A program made the position numbers and the translations under genes. From Anaspis maculata (taxonomy: Eukaryota > Arthropoda > Insecta > Coleoptera > Scraptiidae), in assembly GCA_949128115.1 (NCBI GenBank), contig OX421968.1:27946377-28010376 (forward strand): a stretch of 64,000 nucleotides of DNA. The letters are read 5' to 3'. Under the pieces are notes generated by a model. The model ran no database searches, was not told the DNA's origin, and worked only from the letters and a program-made list of their open reading frames with translations. Within the stretch, counting starts at the first letter, position 1. Every line of letters begins with the position of its first letter. This document shows positions 23,093 to 34,548 of this stretch, piece by piece.

Positions 23093-24382
23093 TTGTCATA
23101 ACTTCGGAACTTCTCAACTGATTTTCTTCAAATTCGAACCCAAGCTTACTGAAATAAGTCGGTATCGAACAATAATAACGCGTTGCATCAAAATTTTTCA
23201 GGGGCGTTGATAATGGAGGGTGCTACCGCTTTTCTACCCTTGTTTTTTACCCCCTCAAGTAATTTTGTGAATTGTTTATATTTTTGAATTTAAGTTGAAA
23301 TTTGGAAGAAAAAGTTACTGTTGCTAAATTTAAATTGAAGGCTTCGTTTTTGAGATATGAGTTTGAAATCTCGTAAAACATCTCAAAATATCCACTTTCA
23401 AGAGCCCAAAAAATGTTTCCTGAAAACTTCTCGTTTCTTAGAAAAACTGGTGGCTTATCAAGTTTAAAACACCTAGAAAACCTATTTCAATAAAGGAATT
23501 ATTCAGCTATCCTGAATTTTACTTTTTGGGCCCTTGAAAGTGGTGTTTTCGAGGTGTTTCCCGAAGTTTCAACCTTGAATATCGCGAGAACAAAGCCTCC
23601 AACCAAAATTTTGCAGAAGTAACTTCTTCTTTCAAATTGAACATTGAATTCAAAAATATGAACAATTTACAAAATTACTTGAGAAGGTAAAAAATAGGGG
23701 TAGAAAAGCGGCACCCTTCATTATCCACATCCCTGGAAAACTTTCATGGAACGCGTTATTATTGTTCGATACCGACTTATTTCAGTAAGCTTTGGTTCGA
23801 ATTTGAAGAAAATCGGTTGAGAAGTTCCAAAGTTAAGACAAAAAATCGATTTATAATGTTCAGCTTTGGACGGCTCTGTCTCCGTTATTATTCGTTCCTG
23901 GGAAATATCTTTTAGAGAAAATCTACTTCTTTTAAAGTTTCCCATAATTTACTGAAAGGGCGCGATTTAAATCTGAAACACCCTGTATATCTAGTTTTTA
24001 CAGGACTATTTACAGGTTTGTTCGTATTTGTAAGCTCCGCAGATATTTACTGAATATTTGAAATTTGTTTCTGAACATTGTTTTGTTCACTGTCGTAGTT
24101 TGATTTTTGCAATTTTTATTATTTCCGTCGTCCGTGTGCGTCATAATTGAAGTTTTTCTAAAACTGAGATTGTTCACAAACATTAGTTGAAGTGTTCCTT
24201 ATTTGATTAGAATATCTCTTTCCAATTTCACCATTTCCAAAATCGACATAGTAAAATTACGTTTTCGGAACGTCGGTAAAACAAAGCTCTCCGACTACCA
24301 CAACATCAGACGGTCGGACCGAAACTGCACAGACACGTGTTTCACCCCTATTGGGACGTGTTTCGCCCCTGTTGGGGGCTCA

Positions 24383-24712
24383 TCAGTGCGCAGGCAATTT
24401 ATTTTTACCTTGAAAATAGGATTCAAAGAGTTTCGACTCACTTTTCTGAAGCCAACCATTGAAACAATGATAGTAAACTTTCATCAATATAGAGTTTTTC
24501 GCCTTTTCTTTTGCAACCAATTTGCATTCAATTGGTAGTTCATCATTATCTTGCAAAAACAAAATGTGTCCGGTATCATTTTTATCCGGAGATACTGACA
24601 GTGACGGCAATAATCGCGATAAAGCATCTGCATTACAATTTTTATTTAATGGAATGTACCTTATGTCGTATTGATACGGTGACGCATAGTGACGTTGCCT
24701 ACTCTGTAACAA
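24383..24712 (-). pseudogene. Ty3/gypsy pol fragment (end of RNase H domain)
   Basis: An uninterrupted 110-codon stretch on the - strand encodes YQYDIRYIPLNKNCNADALS followed by RLLP. The 'Y-x-I-x-Y-x-P-x-K-x-N-x-x-ADALSRL' signature is the conserved end of gypsy RNase H, preceding the integrase. Reverse transcriptase and integrase are absent, and no LTR was found beside it. Just past its 3' side, at 24330-24385, a roughly 21-bp unit (ACGTGTTTCxCCCCTxTTGG) is tandemly duplicated. Dead fragment. Confidence 0.8.
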
Positions 24713-26074
24713 TTTAACTACAACAACTAGACTGCTAAGTCAAAAACACAATGCCTTGACAGCGTCCTACAGGTACAGTTCGCAAAATAGACCGAAAATG
24801 ACTATTTCAGGGACCAAGAACTAAAAAATAATTTATTTGCCTAAATACTCAAGAAAAATGTTTCTGGCCTATTTTGCCTATTTTAGCTCGTTATGGCCTA
24901 AAGCGTCTTGAAATAGAACGTTTATTTGCCTAAACATATGTCCTAATTTTCACTTTTTATCAGTCTACGGACTCTACGGTCTTAATAACGTATATACAGG
25001 TGTCCGAGGTTTAAATCCGGAAACTTCAACAATCCATAGAGAATTGAAAAATAAGACGACTTTGTCCAGAAAAATAGTTTCAAAAATAGAAAATAACGGA
25101 GATAGAGCCCTTCAAAGTTAGTTTTGAGAAACCGGTTTTTTTTTAAATAATTTTCACGTCGTTCAACTCATTCTGTCCAAATTTGACACAAGTGATCCTA
25201 CAATACATTTACATCAAAAGCTTACGATAACTTTTTCCAAATAATTCCAGTGGCGTAGATATTGGGGGAGCCACTAATATTATCCCCCCTATTTTCTACG
25301 CAAATGAACATTTAAAAAAAAACGATCAAAATTATTCATCCTGCGTTCAATTTGAAAGAAAAAATAGCTCTTGGTAAATTTTGATTGGAGGCTTCGTTTT
25401 TGAGATATTTGAGTTTGAAAATTCCAAACACAATTATGGATCAGAATTATTATTGTTACTAAAAATTCTATTTTCTACGTCACTTGAGATATTGCTTTTA
25501 AAATTGATATCATCAGTGATGTAAAATGTTCAAATGATTAGCTCCATGAGAAAAATTATAACTTTTATCAAAACAGTCCAGTGGCGTAGATATTGGGGGA
25601 GCCACTCCTATTATCTCCCTATTTTCTACGCCAATGAACATTGAAGGAAAACTATTCAAAACTTGATTCTGCTTTCAATTTTAAAGAAAAAGTTACACTT
25701 GGTAAATTTTGATTTGAAGCTTTGTTTTTGAGACATTTGACTTTGAAAATTCCAAACACAATTACGAATCAAAATCATTTTTTTCACTGGAAATTCTCCA
25801 CTGGACTGTTTTGATCAAAGTAATAATTTTTCTCATGGAGTTAAGCTTTTAACCATCACCGATATCAATTTTGGAAGCAATATCTCAAGTGACGTAGAAA
25901 AGTGAATTTTTAGTAACAAAAATAATATTGATTCGTAGTTGTGTTTGGAATTTTCAAACTCAAATACAGGGTGTTCCGTGATCTATGTAACAAACTTTAA
26001 CACTGGATAGAGGACTTCAAGATGAGTTGAGACCAACAAGAGAAAATTTTTTTTGACCATTGGTTACGAAGATA

Positions 26075-29000
26075 CAGGGTGTATTGTACTTTGAGTCATA
26101 ATTTTCAAAGTGCAATATTTCTGCAAGGGTTTCGTATAATCGATTGAAATTTTCATGTTACATTCCCTCACTGATACTTCATAAAAAGCCATAGCAAGTA
26201 GAGAAAAATTCCAGGAGCGGACTAAGAAAAATTTTATTTAGGTTTTCGTGTCCAAAAGTACCTCTTTTGAGTGAAATTCAAAGAACCAGTTACCATGTTC
26301 ATAAAGCGGAGAAAAAACTCTACAAAAATGGCTATTCAATTTTGACGGCACACTCGAGGTTTTCCGGCAAAAAAATTGGAAAACAGCTTATGCACGGGAG
26401 GTAAGACTTTTACCGGGCATAAAAATCAAAGTAGTTCGATATGATCCACATTAATACTCCAGTTCCATCATTTTTGTGAACTGCTGTACGTGTAGCTCAT
26501 ATTGGATGACGTAGGAAAAAAAATAAGTCGGAAATGTGTTAAGAATTTATTGCTTGTTTTTTTTTGTTTTGTCTGCTATGCATTTTTTCTTGTCATATTT
26601 TATTTTTTAACATGTTGAGAGGGTTAAGTAGAATAGCAATTGTGCTAGACTTCGCCCCTCTTCATTTGTTATTCATTTACTGAATAAAGTCCATTTATTA
26701 TTTATTATTATTATTATTATTATTAAATAGTGAAATTTAGATTTTCTTGTTTCCCTTTCACTGAAAACAATTATTTCTTGAACTTGGAGGAAAATTATTG
26801 TCGGATTAGGAGAATTCAGAAAAAATACTGGAAGAATCGTCAGTGTATTCCCTTGGCACCATTTTACTCCTCATAAAAAATCAGAATTAAGCTAGTAGGG
26901 AGTGTTAAAATATGGACTAAAAAGTTAATGTGATATGATAACATTTTATTAAATTAATAGAACGCTTTACATTAACTATTCTTATGAATGGGCCCATTGA
27001 TCAATGCTTATCTCACTTTGGATTTGGGAGCCATCTTGTGGCGGGAAAAATGAATTTAAGTAAAGAATAAAACAGTCTGAGTAAAAATTCAAATTGGATA
27101 ACATGGGAGAGAAAAACGTGTGTAGGTATCTACCTCTTGTTTTATTATCTGCCGGTGGATTGTAATTGATTGAAAAATCGATCTTTCTTTCCAAAAACGC
27201 AAAACAAAAAGAGTAACTAATTAAACAAGTGAGTATGCCTCCACGTGCGTGAGTCTCAGTAGCGCATTTTCTCAAAGAGGCATATTGTGAACGTAAAGAA
27301 ATTTGGTTGATGGAGAAACACCATTCCTTGCCCACTTTCTTCATTCGAAACTTATTGTGATATTGCGTTATCAGATGGGGTACTTGCCAATGAAATAGAT
27401 TTGAATGAAAATTCTTTCACTCATCAATATAATTTTTTGGTTGAGGGCGGGAGCTGGGAGCGGCGACTAATCAACAGTAGTCTATTCTTTCCCATTTTTA
27501 GTCGGCTATCCATATAGCGAAAGAATAAGATCGCTATGTCTTCAGGTTTATGTTTTCCATTTATCTCTTACTTTGAGGGCAGCGTGTGGGGGTGGCAGCA
27601 TTCGGCAAAGTAACTGTTGCACAGTTTGAGTTAAGAGTTTCTAAATGTTTAAGAAAATATGACAATCAGTGAAAATTGTGAAAGTTGCATTTTTTGTTTG
27701 TTTGGTGGCGGGAGCTGGAGGCGGCGACTAATCAAAAGTGGCCTATCTCTTTCCATTTTTAGTCAGCTATCTATATAGCGGAACAATTAGATCGCTATGT
27801 CTTCAGGGTTATGTTTTACATTTATCTCTTACTTTGGGGGCAGCGTGTGGGAGCGGCAGAGTTTGGCAAAGAAATTCTTCCACAGTTTGAGTCGGGAGTT
27901 TCTGAATGTTTGAGGTAACAGTAAAATGTATTTCAGTGGAAATTATTGAAAGTTGCACTTTTTTTCTTTTGGGGGTGGAAGTTGGAGGCGGCGTCATGTC
28001 AAAGGTAGCCTATTCTTTCCCATTTTTAGTTAGCTATCCATATAGCGAAAGAATTAGATCGTTATGTCTTCGGGTTTATGTTTTTCATTCATCTCTCACT
28101 TCGAGGGCAGCGTGTGGGAGCGGCAGCATTCGGCAAAGTAACTGTTGCACAGTTTGAGTTGGGAGTTTCTAAATGTGAGGGAAATATGACAATCAGTGAA
28201 AATTGTGAAAGTTGCATTTTTTTGTTTGGAGGCGGCAGCTGGAGGCGGCTAATTAAAAGTGGCCTATATTTTTCCAATTTCAGTCAGCTATCAATATAGT
28301 GGAAAAATTAGATCGCTATGTCTTCAGGTTTATGTTTTACATTTATCTCTCACTTTGGGGGCGGCGTGTGGGAGCGGCAGAGTTTGACAAAGAAATTCTT
28401 GCACAGTTTGAGTTGAGAGTTTCTAAATGTTCGAGGTAACATTATCAGCTAAATCAGTGAAAATTGTTGAAAGTTGCACTTTTTTCTTTTGGGGGCGGAA
28501 GCTAGAGGCGGCGCCATATCAAAAGTAGCCTATCCTTTTCCATTTTTAGTCAGCTATCCATATAGCGAAAAACTTAGATCGGTATGTCTTTGGGTTCATG
28601 TTTTCCATTTATCTCTTACTTTGGGGGCGGCGTGTGGGAGCGGCAGCGTTTGGCTGAGCAAATGTTGCACAATTTGAGTTGGCAGTTCCTAAATGTTTAA
28701 GGGAACATCTCAATCAGTAACATTTGTGAAAGTTGCACTTTTTATCGTTTGGGGGCGGAATCTGGGGGCGGCGACTAACCAAAAGTAGCCTTTCCTCTCT
28801 CATTTTTAGTCAGCTATTTATATACCGAAAGAATCAGATCGCTATGTCTTCGGGTTCATATTTTTCATTTTAAAGTGATTGGGGGCGGTTTTTAGCAGTT
28901 TTTCCATGTCGGCGGCGCATATTGAAGACGGAATGTTTCTTGGCTTACGTTTATAAGTGGCAACTATGTATTATTCAAAAAATGAGAACACCAGAGCATC

Positions 29001-30200
29001 AGGTCTGGTAGAAAGTGCAATATTATGTTATTTTAAGTTTATCGGGGGCGGTTTTCTCTATGTTGGCGGCGCAATATAGTCATCCAATATAGCCTAGCCC
29101 TCCTTTGGGAGTGGCAGCTATGTAACAGCGAAAAAATTAGAAAGCTAGGTCGTCTAGTTTGGGAGGAGTTCGAGGAACGGACGGACGGACGAAGCGGTTG
29201 CAATAGCGATTTTCATCAAGATGGAAAATGCGCTAAAAAAAATAACACTCCATCTTCGTGAAAATTTTGACTACGTCATTGTGCAACAAATTTCAAATGC
29301 CTTTTCTCACATGTGATGTAGAATGGTGGAGGATTCCTTAATAGGACCACCCTTATTTTGATGCTGACTGATTGGAAAATGTATCTCGATTTCCTCTAGA
29401 ACGTTAATTAAGTGCAATCTACTCTAAAATTGATGACTTGCATCATGATGGCCACCTCGCTCAGACTTCCCGAACTGACGATCGAAGACTATAACGCATT
29501 GACAGATAATACCCAATCATCATCATGGATTCATTTATTCAACAATGAATAAGTTCTTCAAGAACAACAAATTAATGTATTGCTGATTATTTCTTATTTG
29601 TAAATTATTGCAAACCTCAGAAACTCATGCGCAAATGTTATGAATTAGTTAAAAAGTATCTTACTGACAAGAGCTTGGGAAAAACAATAGCTATAATAGC
29701 TTGATCAAGGAGCAAAAATAATTTATTGGAATTTCTATTAGTACAACCCTGTTTCTTCCTAATTATGCTTTTCGCTAGGCGCTATGTTGTCTAAGTAGAA
29801 GATTTGATGGAATTGGAGTATTTATGTAGATCATATCAAACTTCTCCAATTTTTATGCCCGGTAAAAGTTTCACCTCCCGTGCATAAGCTGTTTTCCAAT
29901 TTTTTTGTCCGAAAACCTCAAGTGTGCTGTAAAAATTGAAACGCCATTTGTGTAGAGTTTTTTCCCAACTCTATGAATATGGTAACAATTTTTTTGAATT
30001 TTGCTCAAAAAAGATACTTTTGGACACGAAAACCTAAATAAAATTTTTCTTAGTCCGGTCCTGGAATTTTTCTCTACTTGCTATGGTTTTTTATGAAGTA
30101 TCAGTGAGGGAATGTAACATGAAAATTTCAATCGATTATACGAAACCGTTGCAGAAATATTGCATTTTGAAAATTGTGACTAAAAATACAAAACACCCTG
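26075..30200. mobile_element. Inner tier of the 25967 foldback, interrupted by a Helentron
   Basis: The tips are CAGGGTGTATTGTACTTTGA and, at the right, complementary sequence ending ACACCCTG (30200), each preceded or followed by TA. The arms extend to about 26520 and 29780, including GGTTTTCGTGTCCAAAAGTA. Between them lie a TTA microsatellite (26694-26728), unassigned DNA, and the Helentron at 27225-29240. Confidence 0.75.
27225..29240 (-). mobile_element. Helentron-like element, subfamily C, with about 260-bp tandem repeats
   Basis: On the - strand the 5' end is TTTTTTTAGCGCATTTTCCA followed by GTCCGTCCGTCC; the 3' end is GAGAAAATGCGCTACTGAGA, a CACGCACGTG hairpin and terminal ACTTGT at 27225. 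The body is an array of about six diverged units 254-267 bp long, with GTCxGCTATC at 27501, 27762, 28029, 28283, 28549 and 28809. It lacks Rep/helicase, so it is non-autonomous. Confidence 0.86.
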
Positions 30201-30713
30201 TAGGTATCTTCGTAACCAATGGACAACTTTTTTTTTCTCTTGTTGGTCTCAACTCATCTTGGAGTCCTCTATCCAATGTTGAAGTTTGTCACATAGATCA
30301 CGGAACACCCTGTATCTCAAAAACGAAGCCTTAAATCAAAATTTACCAAGGATAACTTTTTCTTTGGAATTAAATGCAGAATTATCAATTTTGGTCGTTA
30401 TTTCAAAATGTTCATTGGCGTAGAAAATATGAGGGTAATAGGGGTGAACACCCCAATATCTACGCCACTGAAATCATTTGAAAAAGTCATCCTAAGCTGT
30501 TGATGTTAATGTATTGTAGGATCACTTGTGTCAAATTTGGACAAAATCGGTTAAACGGTGTAAAAGTTATTCAAAAAAATCGATTTTTAGAAACTAACTT
30601 TGAAGGACTCTATATCCGTTATTTTTAATTCTTGAAAAAAATGTTCGGACATAGTCGCCTCATTTTTTTATTCTCTATCGATTACTGAAGTTTCCGGATT
30701 TAAACCTCGGACC

Positions 30714-32830
30714 ATTCACCGCGAAAGTCTTCGTAAAAAAAACGAGCTCGAAAAATGCTATAATTTCAGTTGCCTCCGCCATCTTAAAGTTTGAAGTCTT
30801 GGATATCTAAGTATTTGTTATTTGTAGCCTGGGGTTTCAGTGATCTAGTGGTACCAAGTTTGTCAGCATTTAATGAGAAACAAAAATTTGACGGGGAAGA
30901 AATACAAGTTGTATTTAGTTTTTTTTTCTACATCCCTGTATAGTGTAAAGGGTTTTGTTGTGAAGTACCTTATGAAAACAAGGTACCTACTGCCTCTGCC
31001 ATAAGGACTTTGAAAAGAAATTAATTTTAATTCGAAATAAACAGGGGGTGTGTGTGTACCGTACCTATGTCCTATGTTTGCGCGGTATTTGTAGAAGCTC
31101 TGTGGGAGGTTTGAAATTAATTTCCTGATGTGGGAGAGTATTTACTATTGAAAATAAGCCTGTGTGTATAAGACGGGTGTTATTCAAAAACGTAGCTGAG
31201 AGGCTCAAATAGCATAACCAGCAAGGTTTGGTTCAAGGAAACGTCATTTCAACCAGCTGACAGTTGATATTCTATTGTGCATACTCCTCGGTAGGTACCT
31301 ACAGTAGATATCTCCCATGTGCGGAAGCGAATTTCGAATTGGACAACGCTAAACACTATTCAGTTTGAAGCTCCGCAGCACTACGGCGATGATAACGTTC
31401 ACATCACATGGTGGCAAAACGGAAAAGGGCCCTGTCTCTCTGAATTTTTGCCATATTTCACTCTGTGACATCCCTAGGGGAGTATACCTGCCTATTTATG
31501 AAGGTAAGTCAGAGTGCACGCTGAATTTTCTCTGATGAACGTGAATGATGAATAAGATGGAAGGGGTATATTTTGTCCCGAGTCCAGACAACGCCTTTTA
31601 GCAAGAAATGTAATTTTTCTCCCGATCGCATTGTGCAGCGTAAAAGGAAACCGCTCTTACCTTCCTTTATCAGCTCATATTCTAATAATATTCATTCCAT
31701 CCTTTCCCGTCCTTCGTCCTATAGCGTATATGTATAAACGATATTATTTTTAGGGATTGATGCCTTATGCCTTCAAGTTTGATTATTTGTTCACATAAGC
31801 TGAATGCTGAATGATTACTAGCTCTCCCAGAACTTGGTGATCAGAGTAAAATGAGAACAGCAACTTGTAGTGAGATGGTTGGTAAGCTGCTCATAATGAA
31901 ACTGAAAAGAAAACAACAGTAATCTGTCATTCGAGATGATCGGATCGTATTCATTAACTGCAGCACCACCCGCCCATAAAAAAATTCAGACAGCAAGGGA
32001 GAGGTTACGTTACGTGCTCATAACAAAAGCATCAGACTCGAGTCCGAAAGATCGATTGACTATAGAATGCATGTGAAGTTGAAGTTACAAGAAGCGCGAC
32101 TCAAGACGCGGCAAAACGTGAATGCCCTGACGCTTCGAGCCCAGGCTCAAGTTTTTACAGGTCTCTACTTAAACAAGAAAATTACTGCTTTAATATACAA
32201 TAACAATCGAAAACACATATTGAAATGAGACTTAAGCCCATAGTTCCCTCGATAAAGGCACCTTCAGCATGTGATTAGACTTGCGAAATTGTCGAGCTCT
32301 CAGATAATCCAAAGCGTAACAACTTCCGACCAAATATAATAGGCCCACTTGTAACTGTTAGCAACGCGCTAGTGGGCTCTTTCAGAGGAAGTGCAATGCC
32401 TGCTATCACTGCACATGCGAGATTATGGGAAGATTTTGAAATTTCTAAAAAAAATATACGGGCAAAAAAAAATTGAATAGTACACACCGATACAATCGAG
32501 AACCTAGTATGTAGTCGGTGTGGTACGCGACATAAAATGGCAAAATACCGCAGATAAATTAGACTTGGGATGACCTTTGGTATGATGACTACTTATACCA
32601 AGATGATTAATTTTCGCCAAGGATGCGTCAACATTTCCCACCCAACATAAATATATGCGTGTGGCACATGTTTTCTTACTAACTTTGACCCCCTAAACAC
32701 GAATATGGAGTTTATTTTTACATTGGAAATCAACTTGACCTCATATTTTACATCTGAAAACCGCAAAAATAGCAGACTTTCGCTAATTTTTAAACTGAAA
32801 ACCTTGTGTTCAGTTTAAAGTAGGATGTAG
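30714..32830. other. Unassigned, non-palindromic intron sequence
   Basis: This is the longest stretch without recognisable elements. A short open stretch at 32285-32460 (+), with coding-like composition, lacks an ATG, splice signals and any family I recognise. Palindromic sequence resumes near 32835. Confidence 0.4.
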
Positions 32831-33487
32831 TGTCAGTAGGATCTTCAGTGTTATTCCTATTCCTATGGCACCAACTTGAAATTTGTTGTCTTTTGTGTGT
32901 CAGAATTTGCGAGAATGGAAGTATTGAGTATTGAGTTAAGTTATATCAATGAAGGCTCAAAAGCATCTAGAACGTGGACAAACCAAAGAGCATGAAAAGA
33001 TACACCATGTATTATAACGTATGGTCCGAAAGTGTTGGGAAATTGTTCAAAGCTAATAACTTTTTCTAAATAGTCTTTATTTTTAAACTTGATATTGCAA
33101 AAATTACCATCATATGTAACAATAACAAATTCATATTCAACATATTGTTACGAAGCTCGCGACCATCCCGGCTCTTTCCAGAGAAATCTAGATTTCCGCG
33201 TTGCATTCGGGAAGCATCGAGAGACTGCAGCGGTAGGTCACGACACGTCGAGACTTCTGGTGGAGGTGCCGTAGAAGGTACGCGTATATTCTCGACGCAG
33301 ATACCAGAAAAATCCTTGTGTGCTAGAAACACCAACGATCAAACAGGAAGCATCCAGAACCTTCGATGCCACTATAAGAGAGGAGCTCGACCTGGCATCG
33401 AGAGAGTTGGAATCGAGCGATCGTGGCGTTAACATCTCAAGCGACATTGTGAATTTCTAAGCGATTAATAATTCTGTGCGTTATTTA

Positions 33488-34548
33488 AACTGCTGGACAA
33501 CGGAATTGTCGGTATCGGAGAAATGGTCCGACTTCGGAGGCCAATATCTCCCGATTGCCGATTGCGATTTCCATTTTGTTTGTTGCGTTAACTAGCTCAA
33601 TCTTTCCGTAACCCATCCTGTAATAGTGAATGTTGAGAAATTTCATGTGAATTTTCTACAGGGTGATACGTAAAATGGTGCAGAATTGCAACGACTTCAT
33701 CGTACCCCCATTGTCAAAAATTTTTTTTTTATGTATTCCAATACAAAAATCATGAAGTGTGATGTTTTATCTCGAAACGGTTTTGGAATTACCCAGATTG
33801 AAAGTCTAACATTGGAGATACAAATTTTTATGTTGAATGCTACAGATTTGCCTTGTTGGCACGCGAGATTAAGTCACTTTTGATGAATGGATGTTGGTAT
33901 TGAGCAACATTGTTCGTACAACAGTCCAGGATAATTTGCTGTCAACACAACTTGAATATTTGGTGTGGGGCCAAGCAGGGGGCACTTTTTTGAGTGGTTG
34001 TCACTGCCTGTTTTTCGTACGTTGAATTTAGTCAGAATTTCGTTCAGAATTTCAGATGTAGAACATCTTCTAATTGCAAGTTCAAGCCCCTGAACATGGT
34101 ACCGATGTAAACCTATAGTTTCCGAGTGAAGTAAAGCCCCCCTGGATGTTATACTTTTTGTGCTTGTGCTATGCGTGATTCAAACAAATCTGCAACATTC
34201 AACATAAAAATTTATATCTTTGATGTTAGACTTCCAATCTGGGTAATTCCAAAACCGTTTCGAGATAAGACATCACACTTCATGATTTTTATGTTAACAT
34301 AATAACAAAATATTTTTTTGAAAAATGGGGGTACGATGAAGTCGTTGCAATCTTGCACCATTTTACGTATCACCCTGTAGAAAATTCACATGAAGTTTCT
34401 CAACATTCATTATTACAGGATGGGTTACGGAAGAATTGAGCTAGTTAACGCAACAAACAAAATGGAAATCGCAATAGGCAATCGGGAGATATTGGCCTCC
34501 AAAGTCGGACCATTTTTCCGATACCGACAACTTCGTTGTCCAGCAGTT
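33488..34548. mobile_element. Two-tier foldback, outer tier (AACTGCT family, copy 2)
   Basis: The tips AACTGCTGGACAACGGAATT and their complement are flanked by TA at 33486-33487 and 34549-34550, inside the LTR. The outer arms are 169 bp (33488-33656) and 168 bp (34381-34548), nearly identical in length to copy 1 at 14363, and again give way to TA + CAGGGTG. Confidence 0.85.
33659..34378. mobile_element. Inner palindrome at the dyad of the 33488-34548 foldback
   Basis: The tips are CAGGGTGATACGTAAAATGG and its complement. The flanks read GAATTTTC-TA and TA-GAAAATTC, so the TA is the exact symmetry centre of the outer arms. It shares GTTTTATCTCGAAACGGTTT-like text with the inner tiers at 14534 and 56205. 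Confidence 0.82.

Larger units (their letters stand above)
20133..23985. mobile_element. Foldback hosting another foldback and a Helentron
   Basis: The right tip is the complement of CAGGGTGTTTCAGATTTAAA (ends 23985). The left arm (20160-20260) has the matching GCGTCCTTTCAGGAAATTAT and AACGAATAATAACGG blocks, but its tip is eroded. After skipping 20263-21779 and 21803-23092, the left arm continues at 23093 (CATAACTTCGGAACTTCTCA), complementary to 23800-23860. The centre is near 23470. Confidence 0.72.
25967..30312. mobile_element. Two-tier CAGGGTGTTCCGTG foldback, outer tier
   Basis: The tips are CAGGGTGTTCCGTGATCTAT and its complement, with TA at 25965-25966 and 30313-30314. The outer arms are 106 bp (left) and 110 bp (right) before TA + CAGGGTG recurs. 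This parallels the 106-bp outer arms of the unrelated-looking B family at 57729. Confidence 0.8.
24997..30713. mobile_element. CAGGTGTCCGAGG foldback hosting a two-tier foldback and a Helentron
   Basis: The left tip CAGGTGTCCGAGGTTTAAAT follows TA. The right arm ends TTTAAACCTCGGAC (about 30713) with the final bases lost. The arms share AACGGAGATAGAGCCCTTCA-type text. The right arm is interrupted at 25967-30312. The left arm contains the uninterrupted equivalent (TTTTTGAGATATTTGAGTTT near 25400), a built-in empty site. Two copies of a CAGTGGCGTAGATATTGGGG block (25249, 25586) lie near the centre. Confidence 0.75.

Noticed and set aside
27090..28677. Repeated ORFs sharing 'FFLLG-E-GGG-SKVAY-FPFLVSYPYSE' type peptides
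   Set aside because: They are translations of the 260-bp Helentron tandem repeat, appear on both strands, and lack starts or conserved frames between units. They are not a protein family.
27501..28870. CRISPR-like regular repeats
   Set aside because: Units are about 260 bp, diverged, without short repeat/spacer alternation, and in a eukaryotic transposon.
32275..32487. Open stretches on both strands with coding-like composition
   Set aside because: No start context, splice signals or recognisable motif; stops bound the + strand frame immediately upstream. I left it as unassigned.
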